A stretch of DNA of 64,000 nt, taken from assembly GCA_020746105.1 (NCBI GenBank), contig CM036622.1, positions 38,107,477-38,171,476 of the forward strand, given 5' to 3'. Below are positions 13,101 through 28,300 of this stretch, one piece after another (within the stretch, counting starts at the first letter, position 1; every line of letters begins with the position of its first letter). The stretch is from Trogon surrucura. Taxonomy: Eukaryota > Chordata > Aves > Trogoniformes > Trogonidae. The notes beneath the pieces are model-generated. The model ran no database searches and was not told where the DNA came from. It saw only the letters and a list, made by a program, of their open reading frames with translations. Position numbers and translations under genes: made by a program.

Positions 13101-16100
13101 AACCCTTCTGCCCTGGTGCAGCAAGACAAACCAGCACCTTGGAAGAGATGATCAAACCTGCCTGAAGCAACGACTCTTGTACCAGGCTCACCGCAGGAGT
13201 GCTGCGCAACTGGACATGTCACAGCTGTGTCCCTGTCCCCCCACCAACAGTCTCCTTGCCCAGAAGATTTTTTTACGGCAGCACTGCGCTAAGAAATGCT
13301 GTTATTCCATCCCTGCAGCACTAGAGCCATGGGCCAGGGAAAGAGCCACGGCAGATGCGCCTGTATGCATATTGTCTAACAGCAGCATCAGCAGAACACT
13401 ATCCCCAGGCCTTTAGGAAATTTATAAACTGTTCTGCCTCACGGATCACATCAAATCCCTCAGATATTTTTAGTAAGCAAAATACAAAACTGCCTCTAGT
13501 AAAAACCCAGTACAGAAGATTCGATCGCAAAATATATTAAGGTTGGAGACTGCATTGGTCATTGCTGGTTTGTTTTTTCCATGTACATCAATTTATTAAA
13601 CCACATTTGTTTATCATCTCTAAAATAACCAGAGACTAAAATTGTGTTTCTTCATAATGGACTTAAGGTTCTTACTATTTTGCCATACTGACACTGAAAT
13701 GCATTTGAGTCACACGCCTCTGGTAAGAGAGAAGGCAGCTATCCTTAAGGCTAGACAGCATAGCCCCTTTCCTAGATCACAGAAATGTTTTTCAAATTAT
13801 GTTTGAGCACTTCTAAAATTATTTGTATAACTAACTAAATGACTAACTAACTAAACAGATAGATAGATAGATCTGTGTGACCCAGAACAGTCTGTAAAAG
13901 AGAAAACGCAAAGGTCTAACAGCTGACCGCGGTGGGTGACCTGCACAGAATGACCAAAAGCCTTCTAAAAGGAGACAGCTGTGTGGTCATAGAAATACCT
14001 GATCTTGACTTTTTTTTTTTTTTTCCTATCTCAGCACTCACTGTATCAAAAGATGATCCTGAACTAGTAAGTTTGATTGAATCAGTGTAACTGAACTTCT
14101 GCATTTAACTCACCATAAAAAAATCATTCCTATGCCCAAGTAGTAAGCAGTGCAGACCTGTCTGCTGCCCAGACCTCTCATCATGTGCCACCTGGGGGCT
14201 ACAGTAAAACAAATCTATACCATAACAAACCCTTAAAAATTCAAGAACAAAAAGTATGCATATCTTTAATTTTGATGTAGTCTAACTTATGCCATCCATT
14301 GACCAAAAATACCATTTATCACTGTTTAAATTCAGAGCTCCCACAGCCAAAGGGGACATCTCATATGACAGTGGGCACACCCTGTCCTGACCGACATTAA
14401 AGGGAAAAGGCAGTTGCAGTTTTCCTGCACCTCCCGTGATAAATCTATCCTGCATTTGATCCAAAACACGATAGTTAATGTCTCTCGTTACTTCCTTCCA
14501 GTGCTGTCAAAATAAAAAGTGGTTTGTGTGAACACTTGTATTTTGCTCAACTGTCTGCAAAGGGCAGAAAAGAGCTCATAAATGAAAAAAAAAAAAAGAA
14601 AAAGCTGCCTCCCACAGTCACATTTGCAGAAGGTGCAGGGCCAGTGATAATGCTAGCTATCACTTTTTTGACCAAGGATGTCTCCAGACTTCCCAGGCTT
14701 CTCCTGTCCATTAGATCTAGGCTGCAAGCAATTCTCATGCACAACTCTCAGCCCCTCATCCTCTTGCGACATATGATATAGAAGATGCGTCATATTTACC
14801 CAGTGTACTTATACTTGAGATATAGTAAGGTATGACTGGTGTACATAGGCATTACTTCAACACAAACAAAAGAAAACAGAACGAACACAAAACTGACTTG
14901 TCCTTTCCACACGAACGCCCCTTGGCAACACTTTAAATACTTTCAAAAATTAAAAGGTGAAATAAAGTAATTAAACAACTCTGACATTTGAGAAGTGAAC
15001 ATTGGCATTCAGCATAAGAAACATGATTCTAGCTGTAAAATGCCAGATCAACGCTTCTTTGTAAAGGTTTAAATTCATCCCTAGTGGAGCTTCATTAAAA
15101 TCAATGGAAACAATTTTAGCCTGTTATGTTCCCCATCTGTGTCCTGCTGACGCTCTGGCTCACCTTCCAGCCTACACTCTACTGCACTGACCTCACGGAG
15201 AGTCCTCGGGCTGTAAACACATCCCTTTTAGCAATTCCTCTTAAGACTGCAATTTAAATGTTCTTTCCCTTTACAACACAAAGGTCTTACTCTCTCACCG
15301 TTGCACATAAGGACAGGAGGAAAGAAATTAGTTTTATTTCTTTATTTAGTTATAAATACCATTGAATCCTGTTTTATTAAATGTTAAGTAAGGGTTCAAT
15401 CCACTACGCTAAATTTAAACTTCGGTTATATGTAAAAATACGTCTGTCCTGGCTTGTTTTAGATTTGCTTTACACCACAGGGCTTATATTTTTATTACTT
15501 TTGTGGCATGTGCTTTGTCTGCACAGAGAAAGAGATTGGTTTAAGTATTGGGGTGGAAGAAATATCATGACTATTATGTCATAAAAATGATACCAAAGCA
15601 ATTAATTGTGACTGATGTCTTAAAATCTATGTAAAAAAATGAAAAGGTATACTGATCTCTGGGCCACAAAGTGTTATTGAAAGCAAATTATTTTTACACA
15701 AATCTAAGCACATGTAAGCTGTTTATTGGTAACTCATATCATTCCTATAAACAAATAAGATCATCTCTGTTTTGAAGACCTCTATCACTATTTAAGGATT
15801 AGTAACAGAAGAGAGTAGACTTAAACAGTAGTTATGAAGGAGCAATAAGACAACAGAAAGCAAATACTTCTGGTACATAAGTGAAACACGACTCAGTCTT
15901 TCTGGAACAGCAGAAATATTCACAGAAATATTCAGTATGATAAACACATCTAGAGCTCCATAGTATATGTTGAAAATATACATTTGCTTATCAAAGAGCT
16001 TCTATACTCTGAAAGAAAACAACCAGTAAATCTAAAACTAGGCTGAAGCACCTCCAACAGATTGATCCCAACAACACTTTAGCCCACTCGTCCCTACATT

Positions 16101-19100
16101 CTTCTACCTGGAGTCACCAGCAATTCAGAGAACCCTGAAACAGCATTTGTGGTGGTTTTACACACCAGGGTAAAAGGTTCCAAGTCTCAAACAGTAAGTC
16201 AGACACAGTACATACAGATTAACCAGACAGATATTCCAGAGCATCCATCAGAGAGATGCAGGATGGAAGTCCTCATCTGACTGCCTGCCTGACCACACAG
16301 ATGGGAATGTCTGCTTGGCTGTGAGTGTTGGATGGGAAAGCCCAGGTAAGAGAAGGCTGAACGAGCAATCTGAAAGCCGAGCACTGAAGCGCAAGTCCAT
16401 CCTCAGTTTTACAATTATTTTCAGGGACAGAAAACAGGAGTGCAGATGTTGTAACAGCACACATCATTCTAACAACTTCTTAGACCTAAATCAGAATTTC
16501 CAATAGAGTTCAGAGATTAGACCTCAGCTTGAACGTTCACTTGAATACATCTAAACACAGACCTTCGTGTCAGTTTAGTAATTGCAGAGTTTAATAAAGA
16601 CATTTCAAACAGAAACATACCAGGTCTCAAAAACATCAGGAGACAGAGGTTCTACCAGTGGTGCCTTGTTCAAATGGTTCACAACTGTTAAAATTGCTTC
16701 TTTATTTCAGTGCTGAAATGAGCTGTCTTAGTTCTTGAACACTGCTGCTGCTTCTGCCCATCTACGGAGGAGAAAAATGACCCGTGCTTTCTTCTCGTGG
16801 AGTTAGCAAGGATCGGTAGCTAAGTCTCCTCTCACTCTTCCCTTTGATAGGTTAAATAAAGACTGTGATTATTCTGTGTGGTCCTAGAATAGCCACTCCA
16901 TTTGCTTCCACTTTTAGAAAAAAGACCACAGCTGAAATAAAAAAAAAAAGTAAAAGCAGACCAACTAAATGCTGAAATCTTTAACCTTGATGGAAAGGTG
17001 AAGTGATACAGGACAAACTGGTATTGCCTCAGCTACCACGACAGTTCTATGGGAAGAGGATTTTACTCTCCAGCACTGTCTCATCTCAACCTTTCAAAGA
17101 AGAGAGTTTAAAACAGAGTGAATTTATACAAAATTTCAGCATCACAGCAAAGGTTAGTGAGAATCACTGTACTAAAGTGTAACGGGGAGTCCAGCGTGAG
17201 GACATTTCCATTCCAGAACATGTCAGGACTGACGATGAAGCCTGAGAAAGACAACAGAATAGAATGGATGAAATGCTGATCTTTTTCTTTAAACCACATT
17301 TCAGTTGCTAAGTACAGGAAGAAAATAGACCTAACCTGGCTGGGTAAACTCACATTTCCATATTCTGGAAATAGGAGTGGTGGTTAACTCTGGGAACAAG
17401 GGGAGGAGCCCTGTCAATTTCTACTACCAATTCACATAGTAAATCTGACCTTAGAGAGACAACTAATAGAAATAGTAAATAATATGAGCATTCACAATGA
17501 AAGCCACAAAACAGGAACTTATTCAATGCAGCACACAAGGCACTCCTAGCAAGGCAACGCTCTGCTCATGGCTTGTACTTCCACATGACAAATGATGCTG
17601 TTTCAACAGTCAAATTCCGCCACACACAGCCTTCAGGTACCAAGGCAACCAGCCTGGCTGATGCAGTCATGTGGGTAGCTAAGGAGTACAGCAGAAGAAA
17701 CAGCATTTTGACCAAGCACCAATAAATTACTTCAAAACATTTCCTATATTCTTTCTAAAATTATTTCAAATTATAACTTGATTAACTTCATTTCTCCCAC
17801 ATTCCTAATATAAGAGAGAGACCGTTTACCAGAAAACCTAACAAGCACTGCTAAGTTTCTTTCTTTGAAAGGTGATTCATTGTGCTGGAAATACACAGGG
17901 CAGCAAGGGAAGTAGTAACAAATGTCTGGCTCTTACCAGGATCTCGAGGGACAAAGTGACAGTCACTGCTAAGTGTTCCCAGTGAAGAAACCCAAGAAAC
18001 ACACTACATGGCAGACAGTTTTTGAGACAAACAGAATTAACATGATGTCAAAGTAGTTTAACTTCAAAGATGTTTTAATGGCACAGGAAGTATTACAGGC
18101 TTAGAGGATCAGTGTCCCAATTTATTTTGATATATACTGCACATTTTTTCCAACCTCAGCAACTCCCCTGGGATTCTCAATTACATCGGAATTCAACAGA
18201 GCATTCTCTCTTTGAAAGGTCCCTATCAGACCAAAATCTAGTTAATTTAAAAATACGAGTTCAAAAAATTTGAGTTCAAAAAAGATTCACCACATTACCT
18301 TTGAAACTTCCATTCAAACACAGATTGTCAAGTACTCAGAAGAGTGAAACCACTTTTAAGTACTATGAAACACAAAATGAATGAAATTTAACAAGTAGAA
18401 CATTTTCTCAGACTGCCTGTGATTATGGTACTCTTACCTACCACAGCTCCAACAGTTGAAATATTTGCTGACAGAAACATCATTATTATGCTGATGGTAC
18501 TTATAATCAGAGTAGAGCTAACATTAGGAAAGCCTACACACACACTGCAGTCATCTGAGAGGCAACAGTAGGACTTGCATATTTGGAGAACTAATGTAAC
18601 ATCACATCTGAATCTTGGGGAGTTTGGCAAGAAATACAGCAATGTAAGGAAATGAATGCTTGTGGTATAAATCCAAATGATGGGCTATAGAAAACATCTT
18701 TCTGTGATAACGAAACTTCAGTTGTCATCTCTTCCCATACATCATAACTCCCATCAAGTACTCTGTGGCATCAGCCTGGTTTCTAACTCCATAAAAAGTG
18801 GTGGGGTTTGGTGGTGGTGGTTTTTTTCTTTTTTTTTTTTTTTTTTTAACTTAGGGCTCAAATGAGTAACAAGATTAAAATATTCACAAAATACCAGAGA
18901 TGCTTTTCTTACATACATAATCTGTCTGTGGCCTCTCTTACTAGCTAAGGAATAATAGAAAAACATATATAACAACTGCTACATCAGCAGTCTTAGGAAA
19001 CAACTTATTTTGCTTGTATGCTGTCAAGTTTAATAAAGCTCCTTATTTTCTTACACTACCTTTGCCTTAGTTCCAAATGTAGCACAGGTCATTTTAAAAA

Positions 19101-22100
19101 AAAATTGCAGGATATCAATTAGTTGTTCCAGTGCTCAGAGGTGGTGTCCAAACAGCCCCAGGATGTTCAGGACTCCACGAAGCACACAGACTTGTATTTG
19201 CAGGTGTGAGCAGCACTGTGTTGTGACACAGAGTGCAGTGACAGTTTATACCAAAATAAGGACAGTTTGGCATTTATGTCAAGTATATTTAGGAAAGAAC
19301 TATCTTTTGTGAAATAAGTGATTCCTATGTTTGCACAAGCCTGTTATAATTACCTAAGTAAACTGCTATTTCGATTAATATTAATATTAATAATTTAAAA
19401 ATTAATATTAAAATATTAAGCTGAACAAACAACTGAAGCAACTACTTTGCGTCATATAATATTCATTCATAATTTTCAGAGTAATTTCAAAGGCCAAACT
19501 CTAAAATGTCTTCCTGTGATGGAAATATTGAGACTACTGGCAGGATTCCTTGAACTTTCCATTTAAAGCCAATTCTTACAGAAGATAATTTAGCTGTTAA
19601 AAACTAAAAAAGATGAAAGAATTACTTAGCTGTTCTGACACACAGATTTGAATTACAAAATGTTTCACCTTCCTTATAAAGGACCATGGCTACTTGATAC
19701 CAGCAAAACCTGGTGGGGTACTTTTAAAGAGCTTCAGTTTTCCACTTTTCAAATATGTACCTATTTGACAGTACATATTTGACAGTATCTCCCTTTAGCT
19801 GAGGAAATTATCTGATAAACTAGCACACTACTGAATAGTATACTTCAAAGGCATTGACGCAAACATTCAGCTTCGGAAAAAGAGAATGGTAACTAAAAAT
19901 GCATCCTTAGAAATCACCGTTCTTCCCACATGCATAAACACGAGCAAACTCTGTGTGTGTGCACGCACACGTGTGTTGGCAGCAGGGTAGCGAACACAGT
20001 CAACATTAGAACCTCGATTTTAAAAATCATGTTGTTTGTCTTCACATACAAACAACAAACCTACAGATAAGCTAGTTACCTTTTCTGGGTGGCTATTTAC
20101 ACTTAGCTACAACTTTGTGAATATTCTGTACCACTCTCTTCCACTCCTGACTCTGTGAAGAGAACCTTTTATGTGGCACATATGGGTCCACCCAGATGAC
20201 CATACTTAAAACACAAGCATTGATCTTACTAACTGCATCTGCCATTTCACGTGGTTTTTGTTTCTACTTGGCTTTCTTCCCAAACACGGTTCCAATTGTT
20301 AAATGGTCAGAATACACAAAGTGACAGATTTAGTGCTTCCTTGGCAATTTATATAACTGACTGCAACTCTGTTGTTGCAGTGAATCATGATTTATTTGTC
20401 TCACAATGCAGCACATAACCTTTTAAATGCTAGGGAAAAAAATGCCAGCGCTTCTTTTAAGTTTATATATGACTGCCCACCACCATTTCTCATGAGCGGG
20501 TTTTTGAGAGACAAATGATAAAAACAAGCTGCAAATTCCACCCACCTACTCCTGGCCATTTCCTGCATTCATCACTCACACACACTGTATTTACAGACAA
20601 GCACCTTCACACAGAGCACCAGTGTGCTCCTCTAGACCCCTCTTTTGTCTCCTGGGCAAGAATATTTTTCTTAAGTCAGTGACGGATACTCTCTGCTAAA
20701 CGTGAAGGAGGATAATACTGATTTGCCCCCACCCTCTCAATGCCTCAGTCATGTCAGGTGAAATTAAGAGTAGACTGCAGGGGTTTATTTTTTGGTTTAT
20801 TAGGTTGGATCTCAGGAAGCACTTGCTCACGGAGAGGGTGATCAGGTATTGGGATGCACTGCCCAGGGAAGTGGTGGAGTCACCGTCCCTGGAGGTGTTT
20901 AAGGAAAGACTGGATGTGGCACTTAGTGCCGTGGTCTGGCTGATGTGGTGGTGTTGGGTCATAGGCTGGACTTGGTTACCTCAGAGGCGTCTTCCAGCCT
21001 CAGTAATTCTGTGATTCTGTAATCTCTCTCCACTCCAGAACTGTGATCCCAATGCCTGTCTGCGGCCTCTTCTCATACCCTACTCTCCATGCATTTTTCT
21101 GCACTTATTTCTACTACCTTTAAAAACAAGTTTAATGTACTCCTCCGTTTCTCCTTATTCAAATCCACAGTTTTGTTCTGGTGTTTATCATATGCCCATC
21201 TCCCTGGTAAATGAGCACCTAATGACTCACTGATGTCCACCAGTTCCTGAACTAAGCCAGTCAAAAGCCTTCAGCACCTTTAATTATGAAAGTGATAATG
21301 AGAGAGGAAAGACTGTTTACTTTAAATGGAACAGCAGTATCTCCAAATAATGCAAATAAGACCTGCTCATTGAATAGCTATTTATTCAACATGCGCAGCA
21401 CAAAGTATTAGGATACCTCTCCTTAAATTATAATTCAACTTAAAAAATTTAGGGGCAGAAGTCAAAAAGGAGGTAAAATCCTTTTTCCCCTCAGATGATG
21501 ATTATGGAATTAGCAGTCCATTCCTTATGGTGTAACGCTTGCATAGCACCTTTCATCAGCACACTTTAAAACTGCCTGCAAAGCCAGGCTTCTCTAAATT
21601 GCCCTAATTTGCAGAAAGGAAAACGGGGCTGCAGAGGTGAAATGACTTTTCTAATCATTCAGCAGATCCACGCATGCCTGTGGCCTGCTCCTACCTGATC
21701 TCAAACAAGCCTTCCAAAGCCCAGTCCGACGATCCATTCCCTAAATGTTTGCCTAGATGTTTATCAAACAAGCAAGAACATTGCTTCGCACAGAAAATAG
21801 CTTGCAAATTGTACAAATTACAAATCTAGGCTTCAGTGTACTGTTCTCTGGAAATATACTCCAAAACTTAGGCTTTTTTAAGTATTTGAGATAGTTGTCC
21901 AGCTCTTGAGAGCCCAACACAAGAAAGACATGGAGCTGTTGGAGCGAGTCCAGAGGAGGGCTACCAAGATGGTCAGAGGGCTGGAACACCTCTACTATGA
22001 AGACAGGCTGAGAGAGTTGGGCTTGTTCAGCCTGGAAAAGAGAAGGCTCCAGGGAGACCTTATCGCGGCCTTCCAGCACCTGAAGGGGCCTACAAGAAGG

Positions 22101-25100
22101 CTGGGGAGGGACCTTTTACAAGGGCATGTAGTGACAGGACAAGAGGTAATGGGTGGAAGCTGGAAGAGCGTAGGTTTGGACTAGATATAAGGAAGAAGTT
22201 CTTTACTCTGAGGGTGGTGAGACACTGGCACAGGCTGCCCAGGGAAGCTGTGGATGCTCCATCCTTGGAAATGTTCAAGGTCAGGCTAGATGGAGCCTTG
22301 AGCAACCCGATCTAGTGGGAGATGTCCCTGCCATGGCAAGGGGGTTGGAACTAGATGATCTTTGAGGTTCCTTCCAACTCAAATCATTCTATGATTCTAG
22401 CCCTATGCATGGCATAGATTGCAACAGAAATTACACCAACTGATCTCGAATGAGGATCTGGGGTAAGACCATAAAAACCAAAACTTTGGTAAAATAATGC
22501 ATGAAGAGAAAAGTATAATTTATAGAACAGCATTCGAGTAAAGGAACTGAGGTGACAAGCACTTAAGCTGTGTCAATGCACCTCATCCTGATCAGTGGGG
22601 CAAAATAACAAGTCCTTTTTCTAACCAGTTATGGTATTTATCTAGGCAAACAAATGTTAACTGAAAAGATAAATGCTTCCTTGAGTTTCATTGGTCAGTG
22701 CAAAATAAGCATCAAGAATTTTGTTTTAAATGTTTCCATTTGACTTGGATAATGATGGTAAAACCATTTAAAGTGAATTTGCAGTTATGCTTGTAAGGTA
22801 GCAGCATGTTTAGAACATTTAATTAGCCACTGAAGGTGGTTAGACTCAGTGCAGCATTTAACTTCCACTTTCTGGAAAAAAACAAGGCTATAATTTACGA
22901 AGCTACATACAAGTACATTTACAGATACTACACGCTTCTGGAATGTTATTGATGTTTAAAGAGAATTTGCAAATAAATATGACTTTGACAAAAAGCTAAA
23001 GAAAGTATACCTGTATCAGGGAATAAACATCTGAAATTAAGGAAACAAGAGCAGCTTTCATCTACCACTGGTGAGAAAAAAAATAATAAAAACACTCTGC
23101 ATCTACAGTCTGCTAGATTGATAAAGGAAAAAAAAACCACCATGAATACACAAATAAAAGTCAAACCAAACATCTTCCCCCACCTCATAGGAAAACAGCA
23201 GACACTTTGCTGTACTAAACAAAAAGCATATGTTGCAGACTCTCTCATTTATACACAGCTGCCACATTCTCTAATGGGTCAAAGCAAGTTCTTATGACAA
23301 GATATAATTTATCCTGCTAACTTCTCTCACCGTGTCTCTGTAGTTTTGGGAACTATTATTTGAAAGGTGCTAGTAGAAACAAATAAATTTCCCTATACAA
23401 CAGTCCACAATAAAAAGAAAAAAGGAATAAACCCTGTGTAACAGCTATTTCAACAACAGATAATTGATGCAGCTACATTATTCCTAATAATATTTTACGA
23501 CAATCTTCAAAAATATCTGAAACCAAATTCTGGCTTGGAGCAAACAGGCACAACTTTTATTGAAGTTAATGCCCCTCATATAAAATGTAATACTGCAACA
23601 TAAATTTAGCAAAATCAATTCTCGAGTTTCAAAGAAAAGTTCTACCTTATAGGTTGAAAGAAGCCACTTTTAAGCATACTTAAATGGCCAATATTACAAA
23701 TTCAAAATACGGAAACCAGTTTCACTGCTGTAAGTGAAAGAGCTGTCAACTCACTAAGAAAGGTAAGCTACTGAAACAGAAAAATGGAAAATTTCTCTAA
23801 TTTAGCTTTATTTTACTGCAGTTGATCAAACTGCCATTTCTAGAGGAAGAGTCACCAAAAAATACCACCCAACAAACCACTTATATTGCTGTCATTTCTG
23901 CTTAATATAATTTTTGGCTGATCCAAAGAGCGTTCTCAAAACCCAGTGAGAGATAAGAATAGCTTTGCAGACCCAATACCTAACAATAGGTTAAATAAAG
24001 CAAGATGCTAGGTACCAGTTGGACATCAGGTGTACTAACACTCAAGGAAATGTAACATATAAAAAACTAATAAAACCAAACACACATTATATTCTGGCCC
24101 CTCCTGTATATCCAGTAGGAGTGAAAAAGTGCGTGTTTCTCAGGGGAAAGTAAATATTAGCAGCAATGACAACTTAAGGCTAATAATTTCTGAGAGTTTA
24201 ACAACTGGTTTAATTCGAAAAGAAGCGCAGTGCATCATTATCATCATTATTCAAATAATTAAATGATCATCCATAATCTTACCTAGTTCTGGAGGCAGCA
24301 CAGTAAGACGATTTCCCTGGATATGAAGTTCCTTAAGCTGAGTCAGCTCACCAATTTCTTTAGGCAGTGATATCAGGTCATTGTCTCTAAGACTCAACTA
24401 GGAGTGAATATAAAGTAGTTAAAATATTTTTTTGGTTACCACAAAGCAGCCTAAAACAGAACTTGACTCCCTCTGCCCCCACCTTTCTCCTAAACAATTC
24501 TTCCAATTTATTTACAACTGTCTGCTGGTAAAGAAGAAATAGTTCCAGGTGTAGTGGTCTATTCCTGCAAACAGACCCTACTACTCCTCAAATTGACGAG
24601 ATTCTATACCTACAAGCATTGCAAAAGTGAATTGATTTTCCAAGAATTTAGATAAATTACTTACTATCTGCAACTTCGTGAGCTTCCCAATATCTGGCGG
24701 CAGGATTTCAAAATCGTTGTCACTTAGATAGAGTGCACGCAGGGTGGCTGCAAATTAAATAGCAATATATAAACAGGGTGGCATGTAACCCAACCATTTG
24801 AGGTCTAATCAATAAAAGGGAGTCAGGTTTGATTAATAATCCTGACTTGGTGAAAAGCCTTTGACATACCCAAGGCTCACAACAATAACAACCAGGTCAA
24901 ACTTAGATTTACCAGCTTATTGTATTGTTGGTGAGTTCAGGAAAAAATCTGTATTCAAAAGGACTGATACAATTAACAATTTCTACAACAGTAGACTCTG
25001 GCAGCTTCTGGCATATCATCCTAATGCTCAGCTGTTGTCAGAATACGCTCATTACTCTTTATTACTCCTGATTCTTATTTATTGCATGAATTTGCATCCT

Positions 25101-25335
25101 AAACAAACCTTTAAAAAATCATCTGTTCTTTTGACAAGTACATGTCTATGTAAGCTCTGCAGAAAGCACAGCCTAACACTATGAAAGAGACCTTAAAAGA
25201 AAGTAATTACAGAAGACTCAAATTGTGTAATTTGCAATTTCTATGCTTAGTCTCTATGAGATTAACAGAAAAAAGAGATGATCCAGCACAACTATGTAGC
25301 TTGCTATTATCAAATGAGCATGCATGACAGTTTGT

Positions 25336-25367
<32 letters not shown>

Positions 25368-28300
25368 TGGAGACTCACAAAGAACTGTTGGGTGCAGCGG
25401 GAAGGTAGGTGGTCAAGTCAGCAAAACTTCTCCCCACCAGATCCCATTTGTCTTTCGCAGTTTACTCCTCCTCCTCTTTTCATTTCATTAAACGTGACCG
25501 TTTTTAATAACGCTGACTAAATTTCCCTCTGCCAGGTTACAAGCACAAAATCTCTCGGAGAGCAGCGCTCCTTCCTCTCCCCTCACCTGCCACTTTTGCT
25601 GCTAAATGCATTGATCCTGAAGTCACTTCAGCAGAGTACGCTGAAAAGACCAGTAAGGTAGCAGAATCACTGAAATCCAGAAAGTGCCAGAATTCAAGTT
25701 GCTTAGGCAACCATAATTCAGCCCTTTTGCACATATGCATTACAATACCTTTATTTTAACTCTCAGAGTGTGTATTTTTAACATGTGCAAAGGTCTGCTT
25801 AGCTCCACCGTTTGTGTGCCAAGCTTTGTAACCTTAGCATATTTTTTACCATACTGGAACACTTCAACATCCACATGAACTATTTCAGTAATGAGCCATC
25901 AGGAACACAATTGTTTCCAGAGTCAACACACAACAGTTGCCTTGCAAAACAGCTTACTTTCCCCTGAGGCTTGCAAGCTTCTGTGAAGTTTTAAGTTTTA
26001 ACTGAGGACGAACTCAAGGAAATATTACTCAGAGGAAAACTGATACACCATTACCAACCAAGTCTTCTCGTGTCCAGTGGTGTCAGGTGACTGTATATCA
26101 GTGATAAATATTGCTGAGCTATGTAGAAATATTCAAGAGAGATCCAAAGAAAAACATAAATATCAGAAAAACTCTGGTGGAGTTTGATCTCCATCAAATA
26201 AATTTCCACCGCAGAAAGCAAAGCATCAGCATCATATCATTAAGATTTGTAGTTTTCAGAAAAGTTTCTTACTCAGATAGAAGAAGTTTCCAGGGAGAGA
26301 ATTTTCATTTAGGTTGTTGTAAGTCAAGTCAAGAACCTCTAGAGCTGGTAAAGAGCCAAATCCCCTCGGCAAGGTATTTAACCTGTTCATGCTGTAGGTA
26401 AAGAGGAAAAAACACAACAGGACATTAGTATTTAGTTAATCTAGTAGGAATAATACAGGCAACAAGAGTTTCATTTCTAAAAAAAATGTAATCTGCAGCA
26501 AGCTTTCCTTTTGTTTTAAAAAGGAGTTCATGCTACAAGATACTGAGGAAGCCTTTTGCAACTCAGACCTTTTTTTATCTCTCAATCCCATAAATATGCA
26601 GAAAACTTAAGCACTTGCAAATGATCCCGTCCATTATGTCAATCAACAACCACACCTGAAAGCACAAGAGGGAGAGAAGCCACAGTGCTCAGGTTCAACA
26701 GTGTGCCATGGAGAAAGAGGGTCCTTGGCAGATGACCTATCTTCTAGCTGAACTACAAATTACCCTTTTGCACATCATCTTGAGCATCTGCCATTCCGCC
26801 CCATCACAGAGTTCTTCACCGTGGTACCAAATATGAAAAGGAATACCTCAACTGCACAGTTTTGAAGTTCAATGATAATTGCTGCTCAAACCCCTTCTTA
26901 AGAACAGCAAATTTGTGTCACTAGATAACTATTGATGCACACAGAGCACGAAGTAAATAAAACGTCAGTACTCTGATTGATGAAGCTTAGTCTAAACACA
27001 GCTCGTTCAACCAGTCTTAGAGACTTTAGGATCGCAGTTCCCAACAGCCAGAAGAACCTGGGCAAAGCTACCAGAAGGAGAAGGTTTCTCTGATAACCCG
27101 AAGCAGACAAGCTATAGAAAATAGTAACTCTTCTCTGACCTCAAAGGCCTTGAACGAGGTGATCCAGATAATCATTAGAGCTGCTGCAACAATGAAGAAA
27201 GGCAAGGAGCTGGGACTACGTTCATCGAATCTTACTGTTTGTGTATGAGCTAGAGCTCTGGCTGCTTGTCATACGAATGGTATCATTCATAGTGTTGCTA
27301 TTGCATGTACACTGCACATAGCCTGTTGGTATGGATCTTGCTTTGCTTGTCAGTGATACAGAGTGATACAGAGAAGACAGGCACTTTTAGGAAGAGTGTG
27401 TACAGGTAGCTATTTTAAAGAAATTGGTTTCATTCTTAGGTGATGATTGGAAACAATCACGACCTTTCACATGTGATCTCTAAAGACATTCTGAATTTGA
27501 CTCTCCTGATGCAAAAGCGATAAACAGCAAAAGCCACAACTGAAGTCAAGAGGAGATGTAACAAGAATGTAGGAAGCGTGATGTAACACTAAAAGCTATG
27601 AAAATTCAAGTCAAAGTATTGACAAAGTTGAGTATCCGAAAATAATAAAGACTTTTGGCTCTAATCTCTACGGCCTTCTCTCTTGCATAGTGTGCAAACC
27701 CTATGCTATATTATGTGATAAATACTATTAAATCTATCTGTAGGGCTGTATTGGGTTGGCCCGGCTGGATTTTGGTGGCAGGGGGGAGGGAGCTGCAGGG
27801 TGGCTTCTGCAAGAAGCTGCTAGAAGCTCCCCGAGTTTGATAGAGCCAATGCCAGCCGGCTCCAAAGAGGGACCTGCCGCTGGCCAAGGCTGAGCCTATC
27901 AGTAAAGTGATAGCAGAGGAACACCTCTGTGAAAAACATATTTAAGAACGGGGAAAAAGAACTGCGCCACAACAGCTGGCACAGAGATGGAGGAGTGAGA
28001 ATCTGTGCAGACACCAAGGTCAGTGAAGAAGGAGGGGAGGGAGGATGAGCTCCAAGCACCGGAGCAGAGTCCCCCGGGTCTGTGGTGAAGACCATGGTGA
28101 AGCGGGTTGTCCCCCTGCAGCCCATGGGCGGGGTGCAGATGTCCACCGTGGGGCAGATGACCCCATGCCGGAGTGGGTGGATGCCTGAAGGGGGCTCTAG
28201 CCCACAGGAAGCCGTGCTGCAGCAGGCTGCTGCCAGAGCCTGTGGCCTGTGGGAGAGGAATGCCCACGCTCGAGCAGGTTGGCCGGTGGGACTTTTGGGA

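Larger units (their letters stand above)
10186..24282 (-). other. RSU1 intron between coding exons 6 and 7
   Basis: A 14.1-kb intron. It holds the CR1 pieces at 10.7, 20.8 and 21.9 kb, microsatellites at 11.19, 13.83 and 18.8 kb and the CpG-rich patch at 11.4-11.8 kb. A moderately GC-rich stretch at 12.3-13.4 kb gives open frames of 136 and 104 residues with no recognisable domain. A 25-base alternating purine-pyrimidine tract lies at 19952-19976. No other gene is recognised. Confidence 0.75.

Noticed and set aside
12181..13540. Series of plus-strand open frames (136, 104, 79 and 61 residues) in a GC-richer intron stretch
   Set aside because: The frames do not join through sensible splice sites and show no recognisable domain; GC content explains their length.
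21906..22184. 92-residue open frame with a protein-like look
   Set aside because: It is the reverse-transcriptase C-terminal and 3' UTR part of a truncated CR1, not a host gene.
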